A DNA stretch of 64,000 nucleotides from Sulfitobacter sp. W027 (GCF_025143985.1 NZ_CP083564.1:1613501-1677500); one strand, 5' to 3'. Counted from the stretch's first letter, positions 34,719-43,841 are shown. Numbers and translations: made by a program. Notes: generated by a model from the sequence alone, not told the origin.

Positions 34719-35705
34719 TCAGGCGTTTACATCGACAACCACACGGCCTTTGACCTGACCTTTCAGGATATCCGCGCCGAGTTTGGGCAGATCGCTGAGG
34801 GTCGCGGGGTGGATCATCGCGTCAAGCTTCTCCATCGGCAAGTCTTTGGCCACCCGCTCCCATGCGCGCAGACGGTTGTCATAGGGCTGCATTACGCTGT
34901 CGATGCCCAAAAGGTTCACGCCACGCAGCAGGAATGGGATCACTGTGGCAGGCAACGCTGCTCCGCCTGCAAGGCCCACGGCCGCGACGCTCGCACCATA
35001 TTCCATCTGCCCCAGCACACGGGCCAGCATCGCGCCGCCCACAGCGTCGATACAGCCGCCCCAAGTCTCGCCTTCCAGCGGGCGCTTGACTGTCTCATTG
35101 ATCTCATCGCGGGCTACTATCCGGCTGGCACCAAGGATTTTTAGGTAGTCCTCGGTCTCGGGCCGGCCGGTGACTCCTGCCACCTCATAGCCGAGATTGG
35201 CAAGGATCGCAGTTGCGACCGAGCCGACGCCGCCCGCAGCGCCTGTGACCAGAACTGGCCCATTCTTGATCCCGTGGTCCTCCAGTGCCATCACTGCCAG
35301 CATCGCGGTAAAACCCGCAGTGCCCACGGCCATCGCCTGCCGTGTGTCGAGCCCCTCGGGCAGTGGCACCAGCCAATCGGCCTTAACCCGCGCTTTCTGG
35401 GAGTATCCGCCCCAATGCGCCTCTCCCACGCGCCAGCCAGTCAGCACGACCTTGTCACCGGCCTTGTAGCGGTCGTCACTTGAGGTCTCGACTGTGCCAG
35501 CGAAATCGATCCCCGGCACATGCGGATAGTTCCGAACCAAACCGCCGCCCGGTCCGATGCAAAGACCGTCTTTGTAGTTCACGGTGGAATACTCGACCGC
35601 GACCGTTACCTCGGCGTCGGGCAGTTGATCTTCGGTGATTTGGGTAACCTCGGCGTGGGTCTTGCCTTCGTCGTCTTTGTTCACAATCAATGCATTAAAG
35701 CTCAT
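34719..35705 (-). CDS. acuI: Acryloyl-CoA reductase (AcuI), zinc-free MDR family
   Basis: The 328-residue NADPH-dependent reductase has the YSTVNYKDGLCI and VTGAAGGVGSVATAILA (nucleotide-binding) motifs of the YhdH/AcuI group. AcuI converts acryloyl-CoA to propionyl-CoA and protects cells handling DMSP or acrylate. In roseobacters acuI commonly follows dmdA, as it does here, with 36 bases between them. That neighbour is the main reason for choosing AcuI over a generic quinone reductase. Confidence 0.9.
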   Translation of the reverse strand: MSFNALIVNKDDEGKTHAEVTQITEDQLPDAEVTVAVEYSTVNYKDGLCIGPGGGLVRNYPHVPGIDFAGTVETSSDDRYKAGDKVVLTGWRVGEAHWGGYSQKARVKADWLVPLPEGLDTRQAMAVGTAGFTAMLAVMALEDHGIKNGPVLVTGAAGGVGSVATAILANLGYEVAGVTGRPETEDYLKILGASRIVARDEINETVKRPLEGETWGGCIDAVGGAMLARVLGQMEYGASVAAVGLAGGAALPATVIPFLLRGVNLLGIDSVMQPYDNRLRAWERVAKDLPMEKLDAMIHPATLSDLPKLGADILKGQVKGRVVVDVNA

Positions 35706-35741
35706 GGCTCATCTCCTTTTCAGGTTTCAATATGCCGGGCA

Positions 35742-36846
35742 TCAGGCCCAGAAACTCTCACGCACGGTTACGTCCCGCACGCCTTCGGGTGTTTGGACCT
35801 GCAACCGGGTGCCTGGATCCCAATGGGTCATCCGCACCATTCCAATGGCGACATTCACGGCAAAATCAGGCGACCACACGGTCGAGGTCACCTGCCCTAC
35901 GCGCTTGTCACCAGCCATCAGTGGCCAAGCCCGGTCACAAAGCGGGACCGGATCGCCCGAAATCTCTAGAGGGCGTATCTGTTGCACTGGCCCCTCCTTT
36001 GCCACCCGAAGCAGCGCATCTCTGCCGATGCATCCCATCGCAGCCTGCGTGTCGCAGAGCTTGCCAAGGCCACATTCATGCGGGGTGTTATCATCAGTCA
36101 TGTCATTGCCATAACTCAACAATCCGCCTTCGATCCGCTCAATCAGGTTGGGACAGCCCGCGCGCACATCCAGATCGCGCCCCGCCGCGAACAGAGCGTG
36201 CCACAGCGGCATGGCGATATCATCGCCCTCCGTGTAAATCTCAAAGCCCCCCCTGTTTGGAGTAGCCGGAGCGCGCGATGTTCATAGCGCGGCCCTGAAA
36301 CTCAAACTCACCAAAGCGGAAAAACTTTACGTCGCGCACCGCATCGCCAAAGACCCGCGCCATGAGGTCATCGGCCCTCGGCCCCTGTACGGCCAATAAG
36401 TTCACATCCGGCTCATCCACCAAGACATCAAGACGATAACCGTTGCATATCCCCTTGGCCCACAACAACAAATCGCTATCCGCAATGGATATCCACCAGC
36501 GGTCCTCAGCCAGTTTCACGGCGACGGGATCGTTCAGCATCCCGCAGGTCTCATCCACGATCGGCACATAGACGCAGCGCCCCGGAGCCACCTCACGCAG
36601 ATCGCGCGGGGTCAGCATTTGCATCAGCCGAGAAGCGTCCGGCCCGCGTAGTTCAACCTGTCTTTCACAAGCCACATCCCAGACTTGCACGGCTTTCTTC
36701 AAATGGTGATAATCGGCTTCGGTGCTTTCAAAGACGGTGGGCAACAGCATCCGATTGTAGACCGTATAGGCCTTCACCCCCGCAGCCTCCACGCCAGCCG
36801 AAAAGGGCGTGCGCCGGATGCGGCGTGAAGGGGAAAGTTCAGCCAT
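35742..36846 (-). pseudogene. dmdA: DMSP demethylase-like (DmdA) gene with a one-base frameshift
   Basis: The gene encodes a GcvT-family aminomethyltransferase fold; DmdA moves a methyl group from dimethylsulfoniopropionate to tetrahydrofolate. The first 201 residues (36846 to 36241) end at TGA just after GYSKQGG. The rest continues in the next frame from there to 35742, through the LLSYGNDMTDDNTPHECGL and VTSTVWSPDF regions typical of the C-terminal half. The switch lies in a run of seven G on the coding strand (C7 at 36247-36253). With six G the sequence reads SKQGGFEIY and gives one 367-residue protein of normal length. The flanking frames look intact, so a recent mutation, slippage or a sequencing error is likely. 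Assignment as DmdA rests on acuI being next to it. Confidence 0.8.
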
Positions 36847-37346
36847 CAGCCATCCTCCGGCATCAAGATCAAATCGGTCACCGGCGCGTCTTGCCCGGCG
36901 CTCGTCAGCATGGCATGCACCTGCCCCCGATGATGGGTTTGGTGGTTAAAGAAATGCACCACAGTTCGCGCCAAAGGGGTGCTAACATCACGCTGCAAGA
37001 TCCCGGAATGCCACGCTAAATCGGTATCCAAAGCATCCTGATGGAGGTTCCCGGCCCAGCTCGAAATATCCGCGTCGCACTCTTGCCGCGCAGAGCACCA
37101 AGCGGCACCTGTGGGACAGAGTTCGGTGTCCCGCCCTTCCGGCCTCGGGAAGGCCGGATCAAAACGGGACAACCAGATTTGGTCGCACCAAAGAAGATGG
37201 TTCAGGGTTCTGAGAATCGAGCCAAAAAAAGCCCCGCGATCCTGCGTTAACGCATCCTCATGCATTACCTTAACAACGCTTATTAACTGCCTGTTTTGCC
37301 ACGCGTTGTATCGGGCCATCTCTTGGGCGTAACCGGGGGTAATCAC
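36846..37346 (-). CDS. DinB-family protein
   Basis: The 166-residue protein is a DinB-like four-helix bundle with the expected metal-ligand histidines: one in NHLLWCDQIW (about residue 49) and two in FFNHQTHHRGQVH (about 130-138). Family members include thiol-dependent transferases and proteins of unknown role. Its stop overlaps the dmdA start (TGATG) and its start overlaps the DUF1326 stop, so it is within a tightly coupled operon. Confidence 0.87.
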   Translation of the reverse strand: MITPGYAQEMARYNAWQNRQLISVVKVMHEDALTQDRGAFFGSILRTLNHLLWCDQIWLSRFDPAFPRPEGRDTELCPTGAAWCSARQECDADISSWAGNLHQDALDTDLAWHSGILQRDVSTPLARTVVHFFNHQTHHRGQVHAMLTSAGQDAPVTDLILMPEDG

Positions 37347-37975
37347 TTGGTACCCTGCCAGTCAATCGCGCAGACCTCAGCGGATTTTCCGCCGAAATCC
37401 CAAACCCGTCCGTAATCGCGCACTTTGGACTTCACGCCGCGCGCGGCAACGATATTGGGGCCCATCCAGTACTTGGAGTTGGTGATCGTCACTGGCTCGC
37501 CCGGCACGGCCCCTGCAAGGAGTTCGATCTCTCCGTTGATCTTGCGGCCAATGTTGATGACACGGCGATTGCCGTCGCGGATGATCTCGACCGGGGCACG
37601 CTCCGCACCGATGATCTCGCTCACCAGCATCGTAAACAGCCCCGTGGTCCCGCCCGCGGCACCGCTGAAGATTTTCAACAAACCGTCATAGGCCGCCTCG
37701 TTTGCACGATCATCGACATAGGCAGCCACCTTCCAGTTGCCTTCGCCCATGCGTCCCGGGATATCGACCAACAGGCCAACGTTCAGCCCCGCCAAATCTT
37801 CGCCCTCAAAATGGCCTTCGTCGATCACAATGCCCATCCAGGCGTGACAGTGGCCTTCGGTCGGCAGATGCGCGCCGAGGCTGACCACGCAGGGGCAGAA
37901 AACGTCGCAGGAGCAATTGAGGAAAAGCTCGCCTTTTACGGCCCAATCGGCGGGTGTCATCTCTCTGTTTGGCAT
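37343..37975 (-). CDS. DUF1326 protein, cysteine-rich N-terminus
   Basis: The 210-residue soluble protein belongs to DUF1326. A CSCDVFCPC cluster at about residues 22-30 and a GHCHAW motif near 42 could bind a metal or form disulfides, but the function is unknown. It is nearly always paired with a DUF2182 membrane protein, as here with one base between the genes. No signal peptide is seen, which suggests a cytosolic role next to its membrane partner. Confidence 0.82.
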   Translation of the reverse strand: MPNREMTPADWAVKGELFLNCSCDVFCPCVVSLGAHLPTEGHCHAWMGIVIDEGHFEGEDLAGLNVGLLVDIPGRMGEGNWKVAAYVDDRANEAAYDGLLKIFSGAAGGTTGLFTMLVSEIIGAERAPVEIIRDGNRRVINIGRKINGEIELLAGAVPGEPVTITNSKYWMGPNIVAARGVKSKVRDYGRVWDFGGKSAEVCAIDWQGTK

Positions 37976-37976
37976 A

Positions 37977-38765
37977 TTATCCTCCTGTTATCATGGGCCA
38001 ACCCGCCACGACGCCTGCGCCGAGGATCAGGGCGAAACCCATTGGTTTTGTTACGTAATGTCCGATTTGGGGTAGCTTTTCGACAATCATGAAAAGCGTC
38101 GCCAGTCCCATCCAGGCAAGGTTCATCACCCCGCCTGCGAAACCCAGCACCATAAAGCCCCAGCAGCAGCCTGCGCAAAAGACGCCGAGGCCCAGCCCCA
38201 TGCGAAAGCCGCCCGCGGCGCCGGGTCGCCAATGGCCCATGAAATACATCATTGGGGAGTGGCACACGCCGTGGCAGACCTCCTTTGCGCGGGTGAATTG
38301 AAACAGGCCCACGGCAAGCAGCAGCGCCGCTGCGGTCCAGCGGGATTTGGCGATGCCCAGCATATCGATGATCCCGCCATGTAAGAGCAACAGTTGCAGC
38401 CCCGCGATCCCCGCGGCGAATGCGAGCCAGACGGTAATGTAGCCCGCAAGCACGGCAGCCCAACCGATGCGGGTGCCATTGGCCGAGGTCATCAGGTCTT
38501 CGTAAGCCCGCAGCGTGGGCACCATGGTCGGCACCATCATCGCCGCCATCATCGCGCCCCACATCACTAACAGCGGAAAGAACCGCGCCATGGGCATATA
38601 CATATCCATGCCCGGATCCATCTGCCGCATCCGTTCGCCCATAGCACCAGGGCGTCCCAGCAGGTCAACGTCCATCTGCGTCGCCATGGCATACATCATC
38701 CACCAAGCGGCCAATATCAGGGCGAAAAACCCAAGCCACATTGTAGACCGTACCATTGCAGACAT
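37977..38765 (-). CDS. DUF2182 integral membrane protein, predicted metal-binding
   Basis: The 262-residue protein has about seven hydrophobic helices and motifs rich in Met, Cys and His, including MDMYMPM, AMMAAMMVPTMVP and KEVCHGVCHSPMMYFMGHW. These could bind copper or another soft metal, although no activity is known. ATG 38765 is chosen because GAGGAGGGGG precedes it and the hydrophobic start follows; the longer frame runs through the GntR gene. It is the first gene of a minus-strand operon facing the GntR regulator. Confidence 0.83.
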   Translation of the reverse strand: MSAMVRSTMWLGFFALILAAWWMMYAMATQMDVDLLGRPGAMGERMRQMDPGMDMYMPMARFFPLLVMWGAMMAAMMVPTMVPTLRAYEDLMTSANGTRIGWAAVLAGYITVWLAFAAGIAGLQLLLLHGGIIDMLGIAKSRWTAAALLLAVGLFQFTRAKEVCHGVCHSPMMYFMGHWRPGAAGGFRMGLGLGVFCAGCCWGFMVLGFAGGVMNLAWMGLATLFMIVEKLPQIGHYVTKPMGFALILGAGVVAGWPMITGG

Positions 38766-38800
38766 CGCGCCCCCTCCTCGTGGATGCTCTTGTGAATTTA

Positions 38801-38844
38801 ATGTCAGACAATTAAAGTCCCCGCAAACATTAATTGTAAGACAT
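38801..38844. promoter_or_regulatory. Inverted-repeat operator between DUF2182 and the GntR gene
   Basis: Two 15-base arms, ATGTCAGACAATTAA (38801-38815) and TTAATTGTAAGACAT (38830-38844), are complementary at 13 of 15 positions and separated by 14 bases. Each arm contains TGTNNNACA, the kind of core bound by FadR/FCD-type GntR proteins. The right arm ends at the GntR start codon and the left arm lies 36 bases from the DUF2182 start, so one protein could control both directions. Confidence 0.72.
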
Positions 38845-39600
38845 ATGAAAATCGACCCGAGCAACCCTGCCGACTTGTCGGCGCAGATCGCTACTGCCAT
38901 CCGTGATGCCATCATCGGCGGGCGGCTGATCGTGGACCAGCGTTTGCCGTCCGAGGCGGAATTGGCGGAGCAGTTCGAGGTCTCGCGCCCCACGGTGCGC
39001 GAGGCGCTGAAACGGCTCGCTGCGCAATCGCTGATCCGCACGCAGCGTGGGGCCACTGGTGGCGCGTTTGTGAACCGTCTGAGCTTTCCCGATGCCTATG
39101 ACCAGCAGATCACCACCTCTACCTTACTGTTGTCGATGAATGCGGTGAGTTTCGAGACCGCTTGCGAGGCGCGCTATGCGCTTGAGCGGGCCTGCGCTCC
39201 CCTTTCGGCAGAGCGGCGCACCGCTGATCATCTTGCCACAATGCGCGCTGAGATTCATCGACAAGCGCAGCCGGGGCTGACAGATGAGGCCTTTTGCGCC
39301 TCTGACGTGGCCTTTCACCGCGCGCTGGTGGATGGCGCGGGCAATCCGGTGCTGAGCTACCAACTCGCCGGTGCCGTTGAAGCCATGCAGCCTTTGATGA
39401 ATATGATCACCTTCACCGCGCGAGATCGTGCGCGTATCGTCGCGCTGCACGAGGCAATCGCCGATGCGGCAGAGGCGCGCAACGGTCTGGCCGTGACGGC
39501 GGGGTTGAGCGCTTTGGAAGCGGAAACCCAACAGTTAGCACAGAGTGTATTCGCCGCGCGGGCCGCACGGGAGGCTGGAAAGGCGAAGTCTCAGGGCTGA
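38845..39600 (+). CDS. GntR-family regulator with FCD ligand domain
   Basis: The 251-residue regulator has an N-terminal winged helix (about 10-70, with RLPSEAELAEQFEVSRPTVREALKRL) and a C-terminal FCD helical domain (about 90-235) with acidic and His residues that often bind a metal and an organic acid. It is divergent from the DUF2182-DUF1326-DinB-dmdA-acuI operon and probably represses it and itself through the inverted repeat. Its ligand could be a DMSP breakdown product, which is inference. ATG 38845 follows the operator directly, and no ribosome-binding site is visible. Confidence 0.87.
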   Translation: MKIDPSNPADLSAQIATAIRDAIIGGRLIVDQRLPSEAELAEQFEVSRPTVREALKRLAAQSLIRTQRGATGGAFVNRLSFPDAYDQQITTSTLLLSMNAVSFETACEARYALERACAPLSAERRTADHLATMRAEIHRQAQPGLTDEAFCASDVAFHRALVDGAGNPVLSYQLAGAVEAMQPLMNMITFTARDRARIVALHEAIADAAEARNGLAVTAGLSALEAETQQLAQSVFAARAAREAGKAKSQG

Positions 39601-39611
39601 GAATTCGGATA

Positions 39612-39635
39612 CATAAAGCTAAACAATGCTTTATG
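39612..39635. repeat. Short perfect inverted repeat after the GntR gene
   Basis: CATAAAGC (39612-39619) and GCTTTATG (39628-39635) form an 8-bp stem with an 8-base loop. It could be a weak terminator for gntR (no T-tract) or an operator for the tmRNA gene. Confidence 0.4.
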
Positions 39636-39689
39636 AGCAGACCCTGACCCTGAAATTTCCCAGCATCGCGCCCCTTGCAATTCACCCCT

Positions 39690-40045
39690 AGCAGCCCTAC
39701 TTTAATCCTGTCCTTCGGGACTATGGACATAAACGCGCTCGTAATAAGCGGTTCGGACCCGGGGGCGGTACCCGGCGGCTCCACCAAACATCCTTCATTT
39801 GGGGATCATGGGGCCGAAATAGGATCGACGAACGTCTAAAGGGGTTGCTTTGTTTCGGTGAGTTACCACCGTTATCGGTACAAAATGTACAATTGCAAAT
39901 GACAATCGTGCTCCAGTTGCGATGGCCGCGTAAGCGGTTTCAGCGACTGAAATCTAAGTCCTTAGGCTTTGCAGCTTAAGGCGGGGTTCGCAGGTACCTG
40001 GCAACAGAAACCTGCACTTACACCCCCTACTTCATCTATTTTTGT
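39690..40045 (+). ncRNA. ssrA: Two-piece, circularly permuted tmRNA
   Basis: The acceptor piece comes first and ends at 39786 with CGGCTCC followed by ACCA. A 23-base spacer follows, and the coding piece starts at 39810 with GGGGCCG, which pairs with CGGCTCC to form the acceptor stem. The stretch ATAGGATCGAC matches the conserved tmRNA 5' region. The tag frame at 39895-39933 reads ANDNRAPVAMAA then stop. The GCAGG/CCTGC pair at 39990-40015 belongs to a later pseudoknot region. tmRNA rescues stalled ribosomes and marks their products for proteolysis. The outer ends given are estimates. Confidence 0.93.
39895..39933 (+). other. tmRNA proteolysis tag frame
   Basis: The codons GCA AAT GAC AAT CGT GCT onward encode ANDNRAPVAMAA followed by TAA. 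It is the resume frame of the tmRNA, not an independent gene. The Ala-Ala end is the ClpX degron, and the N-terminal AND.. portion is the kind of element that SspB binds. Confidence 0.93.
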
Positions 40046-40347
40046 TGTTGCTGTACCTTTGGTATTGCCTCGATTTACGTCTGTGCAAGGGAGATGCGCA
40101 GGCATGGCAGTCCGTTTCGCATCTATTGCCAAAATTGCATTGGCCCAAAATCGCGTTGGCCGTAGTCATCCCAGTCATGAGTGTGTTCAAGGGGAAACTG
40201 GCGGGCTGTTAATGTTGCGTCCGGCGTCGTAAGGATTTCGGGGCGCGCGGGTCTGCTTGACCGCTTCATTGTCCGAGGCTATCCCTTTGAGGAAGCTGCG
40301 AAAACCGTATCTTGAGGCTTCGCACCTGCGATTGCATAGGATGCCCC
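40046..40347. other. Intergenic region between ssrA and chrA
   Basis: About 300 bases without a supported gene. It should contain the 3' processing region of the tmRNA precursor and the promoter for chrA. I see no clear terminator or repeat. Confidence 0.45.
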
Positions 40348-41628
40348 ATGGCCGCGCCAGAACCCCATGCTCTCCCTGAGCAGGATTACATGCCTTCTTG
40401 GTCAGAAATGACCCATGTCTTCGGGCGCATCGGGCTGATGTCATTCGGCGGCCCGGCGGCACAGATCGCAGTGATGCACCGCGAATTGGTCGAAGACCGC
40501 CCGTGGCTGAGTGAGCAAACCTACCTGCGCGCCCTATCGCTTTGCATGTTACTGCCGGGGCCTGAGGCGATGCAATTGGCGACCTATGCGGGATGGCGTC
40601 TTCGCGGAGTGCCAGGCGGGTTGCTGGGCGGTCTGCTTTTCGTGGTCCCGGGGGCCATAATCATCGCCATATTGGCGTTGCTTTACGCGTGGTATGGTCA
40701 ACTGCCTTTCGTACAAACGGCGTTTCTCGGCATCAAAGCTGCGGTTGTTATTGTCGTATTTCAAGCGCTTCTGAAAGTTTCCTCGAAAGCATTGCATGGA
40801 CGGCTGGGCTGGGCACTGGCGCTTGGGTCATTCATTAGCCTCTTCCTATTTGGCCTGCCGTTCCCGCTTATCATCCTCATCGCAGGAGCCGTTGGGATGT
40901 TTGTTCGTGGGTCTGCCGCCCGGCCCGAGCCCACAAGCGCCCCTCCCGCCCAGAGCCTGCGCACCCTGCTGATTTGGGGCACGCTTTGGGCTGCGCCCCT
41001 CTTATTGATAGCCGGACTAAGCGATGATTTTCTCCTGCAACTGGGGCTGTTCTTTTCCAAGCTCGCTGTGGTGACCTTCGGCGGTGCCTATGCGGTGCTG
41101 GCTTATATGACCCAGACTGTGGTGCAGGATTTCGGCTGGATCGACACCGACCAGATGATCGATGCGCTTGGCTTGGCTGAGACGACACCCGGGCCGCTAA
41201 TCCTTGTCACGCAATTTGTCGCTATGCTGGCGGGCTTTGCCCAAAGCGGCCCAATGGGCGCGCTGACTGCTGGGTTGCTGGCACTTTGGGTGACATTCAC
41301 GCCCTGTTTCCTGTGGATTTTCCTTGCCGGGCCCTATCTCGAAGCGCTTTCTGCGCAGCCGCGTATCGCCGGGGCGCTGCGGGCCATTACGGCGGCTGTC
41401 GTTGGCGTGATTGCCAATCTCTCTGTCTGGTTTGCGCTGCATGTCCTGTTTGACCGGGTGAGTCCCGGCGTCTTTCTCGCCCTGCCAGAGCCGGTTTGGA
41501 TGAGTTTCGACCCCATGGCCGCCGCGCTTACCGTTGCGGCTGCGGTGCTGATGCTGGCCTTCAGGCGCGGTTTCGTCACGACCATGGTGTTGCTCGCAGC
41601 CCTCGCCCTTGCCGTTAGCGCTATTTAG
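40348..41628 (+). CDS. chrA: Chromate transporter (ChrA, CHR family, two-domain form)
   Basis: The 426-residue membrane protein consists of two homologous CHR halves. Each starts with a glycine-rich motif: GLMSFGGPAAQIAVMH in the first and KLAVVTFGGAYAVLAYM in the second. LPGPEAMQLATYAGWRL and ETTPGPLILVTQFVAMLAG are the paired conserved loops. It exports chromate, or possibly another oxyanion such as sulfate, using the membrane gradient. ATG 40348 (MAAPEPHAL) is chosen, since an upstream in-frame start at 40312 lacks support. It lies between ssrA and sspB. Confidence 0.9.
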   Translation: MAAPEPHALPEQDYMPSWSEMTHVFGRIGLMSFGGPAAQIAVMHRELVEDRPWLSEQTYLRALSLCMLLPGPEAMQLATYAGWRLRGVPGGLLGGLLFVVPGAIIIAILALLYAWYGQLPFVQTAFLGIKAAVVIVVFQALLKVSSKALHGRLGWALALGSFISLFLFGLPFPLIILIAGAVGMFVRGSAARPEPTSAPPAQSLRTLLIWGTLWAAPLLLIAGLSDDFLLQLGLFFSKLAVVTFGGAYAVLAYMTQTVVQDFGWIDTDQMIDALGLAETTPGPLILVTQFVAMLAGFAQSGPMGALTAGLLALWVTFTPCFLWIFLAGPYLEALSAQPRIAGALRAITAAVVGVIANLSVWFALHVLFDRVSPGVFLALPEPVWMSFDPMAAALTVAAAVLMLAFRRGFVTTMVLLAALALAVSAI

Positions 41629-41701
41629 CGCTGCGCCCCCTTTTACTCGCCTGTGAATGGGGTATGCTGATCCCTGCCCATCGCCCGGACCGGAGAGAAG
41701 A

Positions 41702-42181
41702 ATGAGCCGCAGTATCGATTACGGCAACCTAATGCACGAAGCCATGCGAGGTTTGATCCGCAAGGTATTGCAAGACGTATCGGACAACGGTCTGCCGGGG
41801 AATCACCACTTCTTCATCACCTTCGATACATCGCATCCGGATGCGGAATTGGCTGACTGGTTGTCTGACCGCTACCCCGGTGAGATGACCGTGGTCATGC
41901 AGCATTGGTATGACGGGTTGGAAGTAACGGCTGACGGTTTTGCGATCACGCTGAACTTTGGCGATGCGCCAGAGCCGCTCTATATCCCCTACGACGCGAT
42001 CCGCACCTTCGTGGACCCTTCGGTTGAATTTGGCTTGCGGTTTGAGCAGCAGGAGAGCGAAGAGGACGATGACGACAGCGAAGAAGGCACGCTTGATCAG
42101 ACTGATGAAGATGAGTTGGAAGTCGCAGAAGAGCCGGTCAAAGACGCCGAAATCGTATCACTGGATTCCTTTAGGAAGTAA
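41702..42181 (+). CDS. sspB: SspB-type adaptor for ClpXP (alphaproteobacterial form)
   Basis: The 159-residue protein has the SspB substrate-binding fold (about 1-115: [46 protein letters not shown]). An acidic flexible linker ([19 protein letters not shown]) and a short C-terminal ClpX-binding tail ([11 protein letters not shown]) follow. It delivers ssrA-tagged proteins to ClpXP. The tmRNA gene lies 1.7 kb upstream, so tag source and adaptor are neighbours. ATG 41702 with GAGAAG before it is the better start than 41657. Confidence 0.92.
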   Translation: MSRSIDYGNLMHEAMRGLIRKVLQDVSDNGLPGNHHFFITFDTSHPDAELADWLSDRYPGEMTVVMQHWYDGLEVTADGFAITLNFGDAPEPLYIPYDAIRTFVDPSVEFGLRFEQQESEEDDDDSEEGTLDQTDEDELEVAEEPVKDAEIVSLDSFRK

Positions 42182-42276
42182 GTCTGGATTGGCCGTTAGC
42201 GCCATCCCTGCATTGCGCAGGCCGCAAGGCACAGGTACACCGCTGGACAACGATAAGTCACAGCAGGAGCCGCACA

Positions 42277-43668
42277 ATGGCCGATACCCGCACCGAAACC
42301 GACAGCTTTGGTCCGCTCGAAGTCCCCTTCGACAAATACTGGGGCGCGCAGACGCAGCGCTCGATCATCAACTTCCCGATTGGCTGGGAAAAGCAGCCCA
42401 TCGCCATCGTGCGGGCGCTTGGCGTGATCAAGAAAGCCTGCGCGCAAGCGAATGTGGCGCAAGGCTCGCTGGATGAGGAACGCGGCAAAGCGATCATTCA
42501 GGCTGCTGGCGAAGTCTTTGAAGGCAAGTTCGACGACAACTTCCCGCTGGTGGTCTGGCAGACAGGTTCGGGCACGCAGTCCAACATGAACGCTAATGAG
42601 GTCATCGCCAACCGTGCGATTGAGCTCATGGGCGGCACCATCGGCTCGAAAGATCCGGTGCACCCCAACGACCACTGCAACATGGGCCAGTCCTCGAACG
42701 ACACCTTCCCCACCGCGATGCACATCGCCACCGCGATGACGGCGCGGGACGTGCTGCTGCCGGGGCTGGAGAAGCTTCACGGCGCATTGCAAAAGAAGGT
42801 CGAAGAGTTCGACGGCATCATCAAGATCGGCCGCACCCACACGCAGGACGCGACGCCGCTGACATTGAGCCAAGAGTTCTCTGGCTACACCCATCAGGTC
42901 GCCATGAGCATCGCCCGCGTGCGCGACGCGCTTGGCCGCATCTATGAGCTGGCCCAAGGCGGCACCGCCGTCGGCACCGGGCTTAACACCAAAAAGGGTT
43001 GGGCCGAGACCGTGGCGCATAATATGGCCGAAATCACCGGCCTGCCCTTCGTTACCGCGCCGAACAAATTTGAAGCGCTGGCCGCCCATGACGCGATGGT
43101 GGAAATCTCCGGCGCGCTGAAAACCGTCTCGGCCAGCCTGTTCAAAATCGCCAATGATATCCGCCTGCTGGGCTCCGGCCCGCGCTGCGGGTTGGGCGAA
43201 TTGATCCTGCCTGAAAACGAGCCGGGCTCTTCGATCATGCCGGGTAAAGTGAACCCGACCCAGTGCGAAGCGCTGACGCAGGTTTGCATCCACGTCATGG
43301 GCAACGATGCCGCCGTAGGCTTCGCAGGCTCGCAGGGTCATTTTGAGCTCAACGTCTATAAGCCAATGATGGCCTATAACGTGCTGCAATCCATGCAACT
43401 TTTGGGTGACGCGGCCTCGGCATTTACCGACAATCTTATGGTCGACCTCAAGGCCGATGCAGACCGGATCGAGAAGCTGATGCGCGAGTCACTGATGTTG
43501 GTGACGGCGCTCGCGCCTGAGATCGGCTATGACAATGCCACAAAGGTCGCCAAGACCGCGCATAAGAACGGCACCACGCTGAAAGAAGAGGCCATCGCAC
43601 TGGGCTTCGTGGATGCCGAAACCTTTGAACGGGTCGTGCGGCCCGAAAATATGATCGGACCAAAATGA
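42277..43668 (+). CDS. fumC: Class II fumarate hydratase
   Basis: The 463-residue TCA-cycle enzyme interconverts fumarate and malate without an iron-sulfur cluster. The fumarase/aspartase signature [11 protein letters not shown] is present, and the start ([21 protein letters not shown]) is typical. It works as a homotetramer in the cytosol. The downstream small gene overlaps its stop by four bases, so it heads a short operon of small proteins. AGGAG lies before the ATG. Confidence 0.95.
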   Translation: MADTRTETDSFGPLEVPFDKYWGAQTQRSIINFPIGWEKQPIAIVRALGVIKKACAQANVAQGSLDEERGKAIIQAAGEVFEGKFDDNFPLVVWQTGSGTQSNMNANEVIANRAIELMGGTIGSKDPVHPNDHCNMGQSSNDTFPTAMHIATAMTARDVLLPGLEKLHGALQKKVEEFDGIIKIGRTHTQDATPLTLSQEFSGYTHQVAMSIARVRDALGRIYELAQGGTAVGTGLNTKKGWAETVAHNMAEITGLPFVTAPNKFEALAAHDAMVEISGALKTVSASLFKIANDIRLLGSGPRCGLGELILPENEPGSSIMPGKVNPTQCEALTQVCIHVMGNDAAVGFAGSQGHFELNVYKPMMAYNVLQSMQLLGDAASAFTDNLMVDLKADADRIEKLMRESLMLVTALAPEIGYDNATKVAKTAHKNGTTLKEEAIALGFVDAETFERVVRPENMIGPK

Positions 43669-43841
43669 GTGCGCCCATCAACCTCAACAAGGTGAAGAAA
43701 GAGCGGGATCGGTCGTCCCGCAAGGCCCGCGCGAATGAAAACGCCGTGGGCTTTGGCCAGACCAAAGCGCAAAAAGAAGCGCTGAAGGCCCGCGCCGAAC
43801 AGATCGCCCGCAATCTGGAAGCGCATAAGCGCGAGACATGA
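43665..43841 (+). CDS. Small DUF4169-like basic protein
   Basis: A 58-residue, very basic, helical protein starts at ATG 43665, overlapping the fumC stop (ATGA), and ends at TGA 43841, overlapping the next gene. The N-terminus [15 protein letters not shown] and the Arg/Lys/Ala-rich body match DUF4169 proteins of Rhodobacterales. No function is known. It is too short for many gene finders, but the overlaps at both ends support it. Confidence 0.8.
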   Translation: MSAPINLNKVKKERDRSSRKARANENAVGFGQTKAQKEALKARAEQIARNLEAHKRET

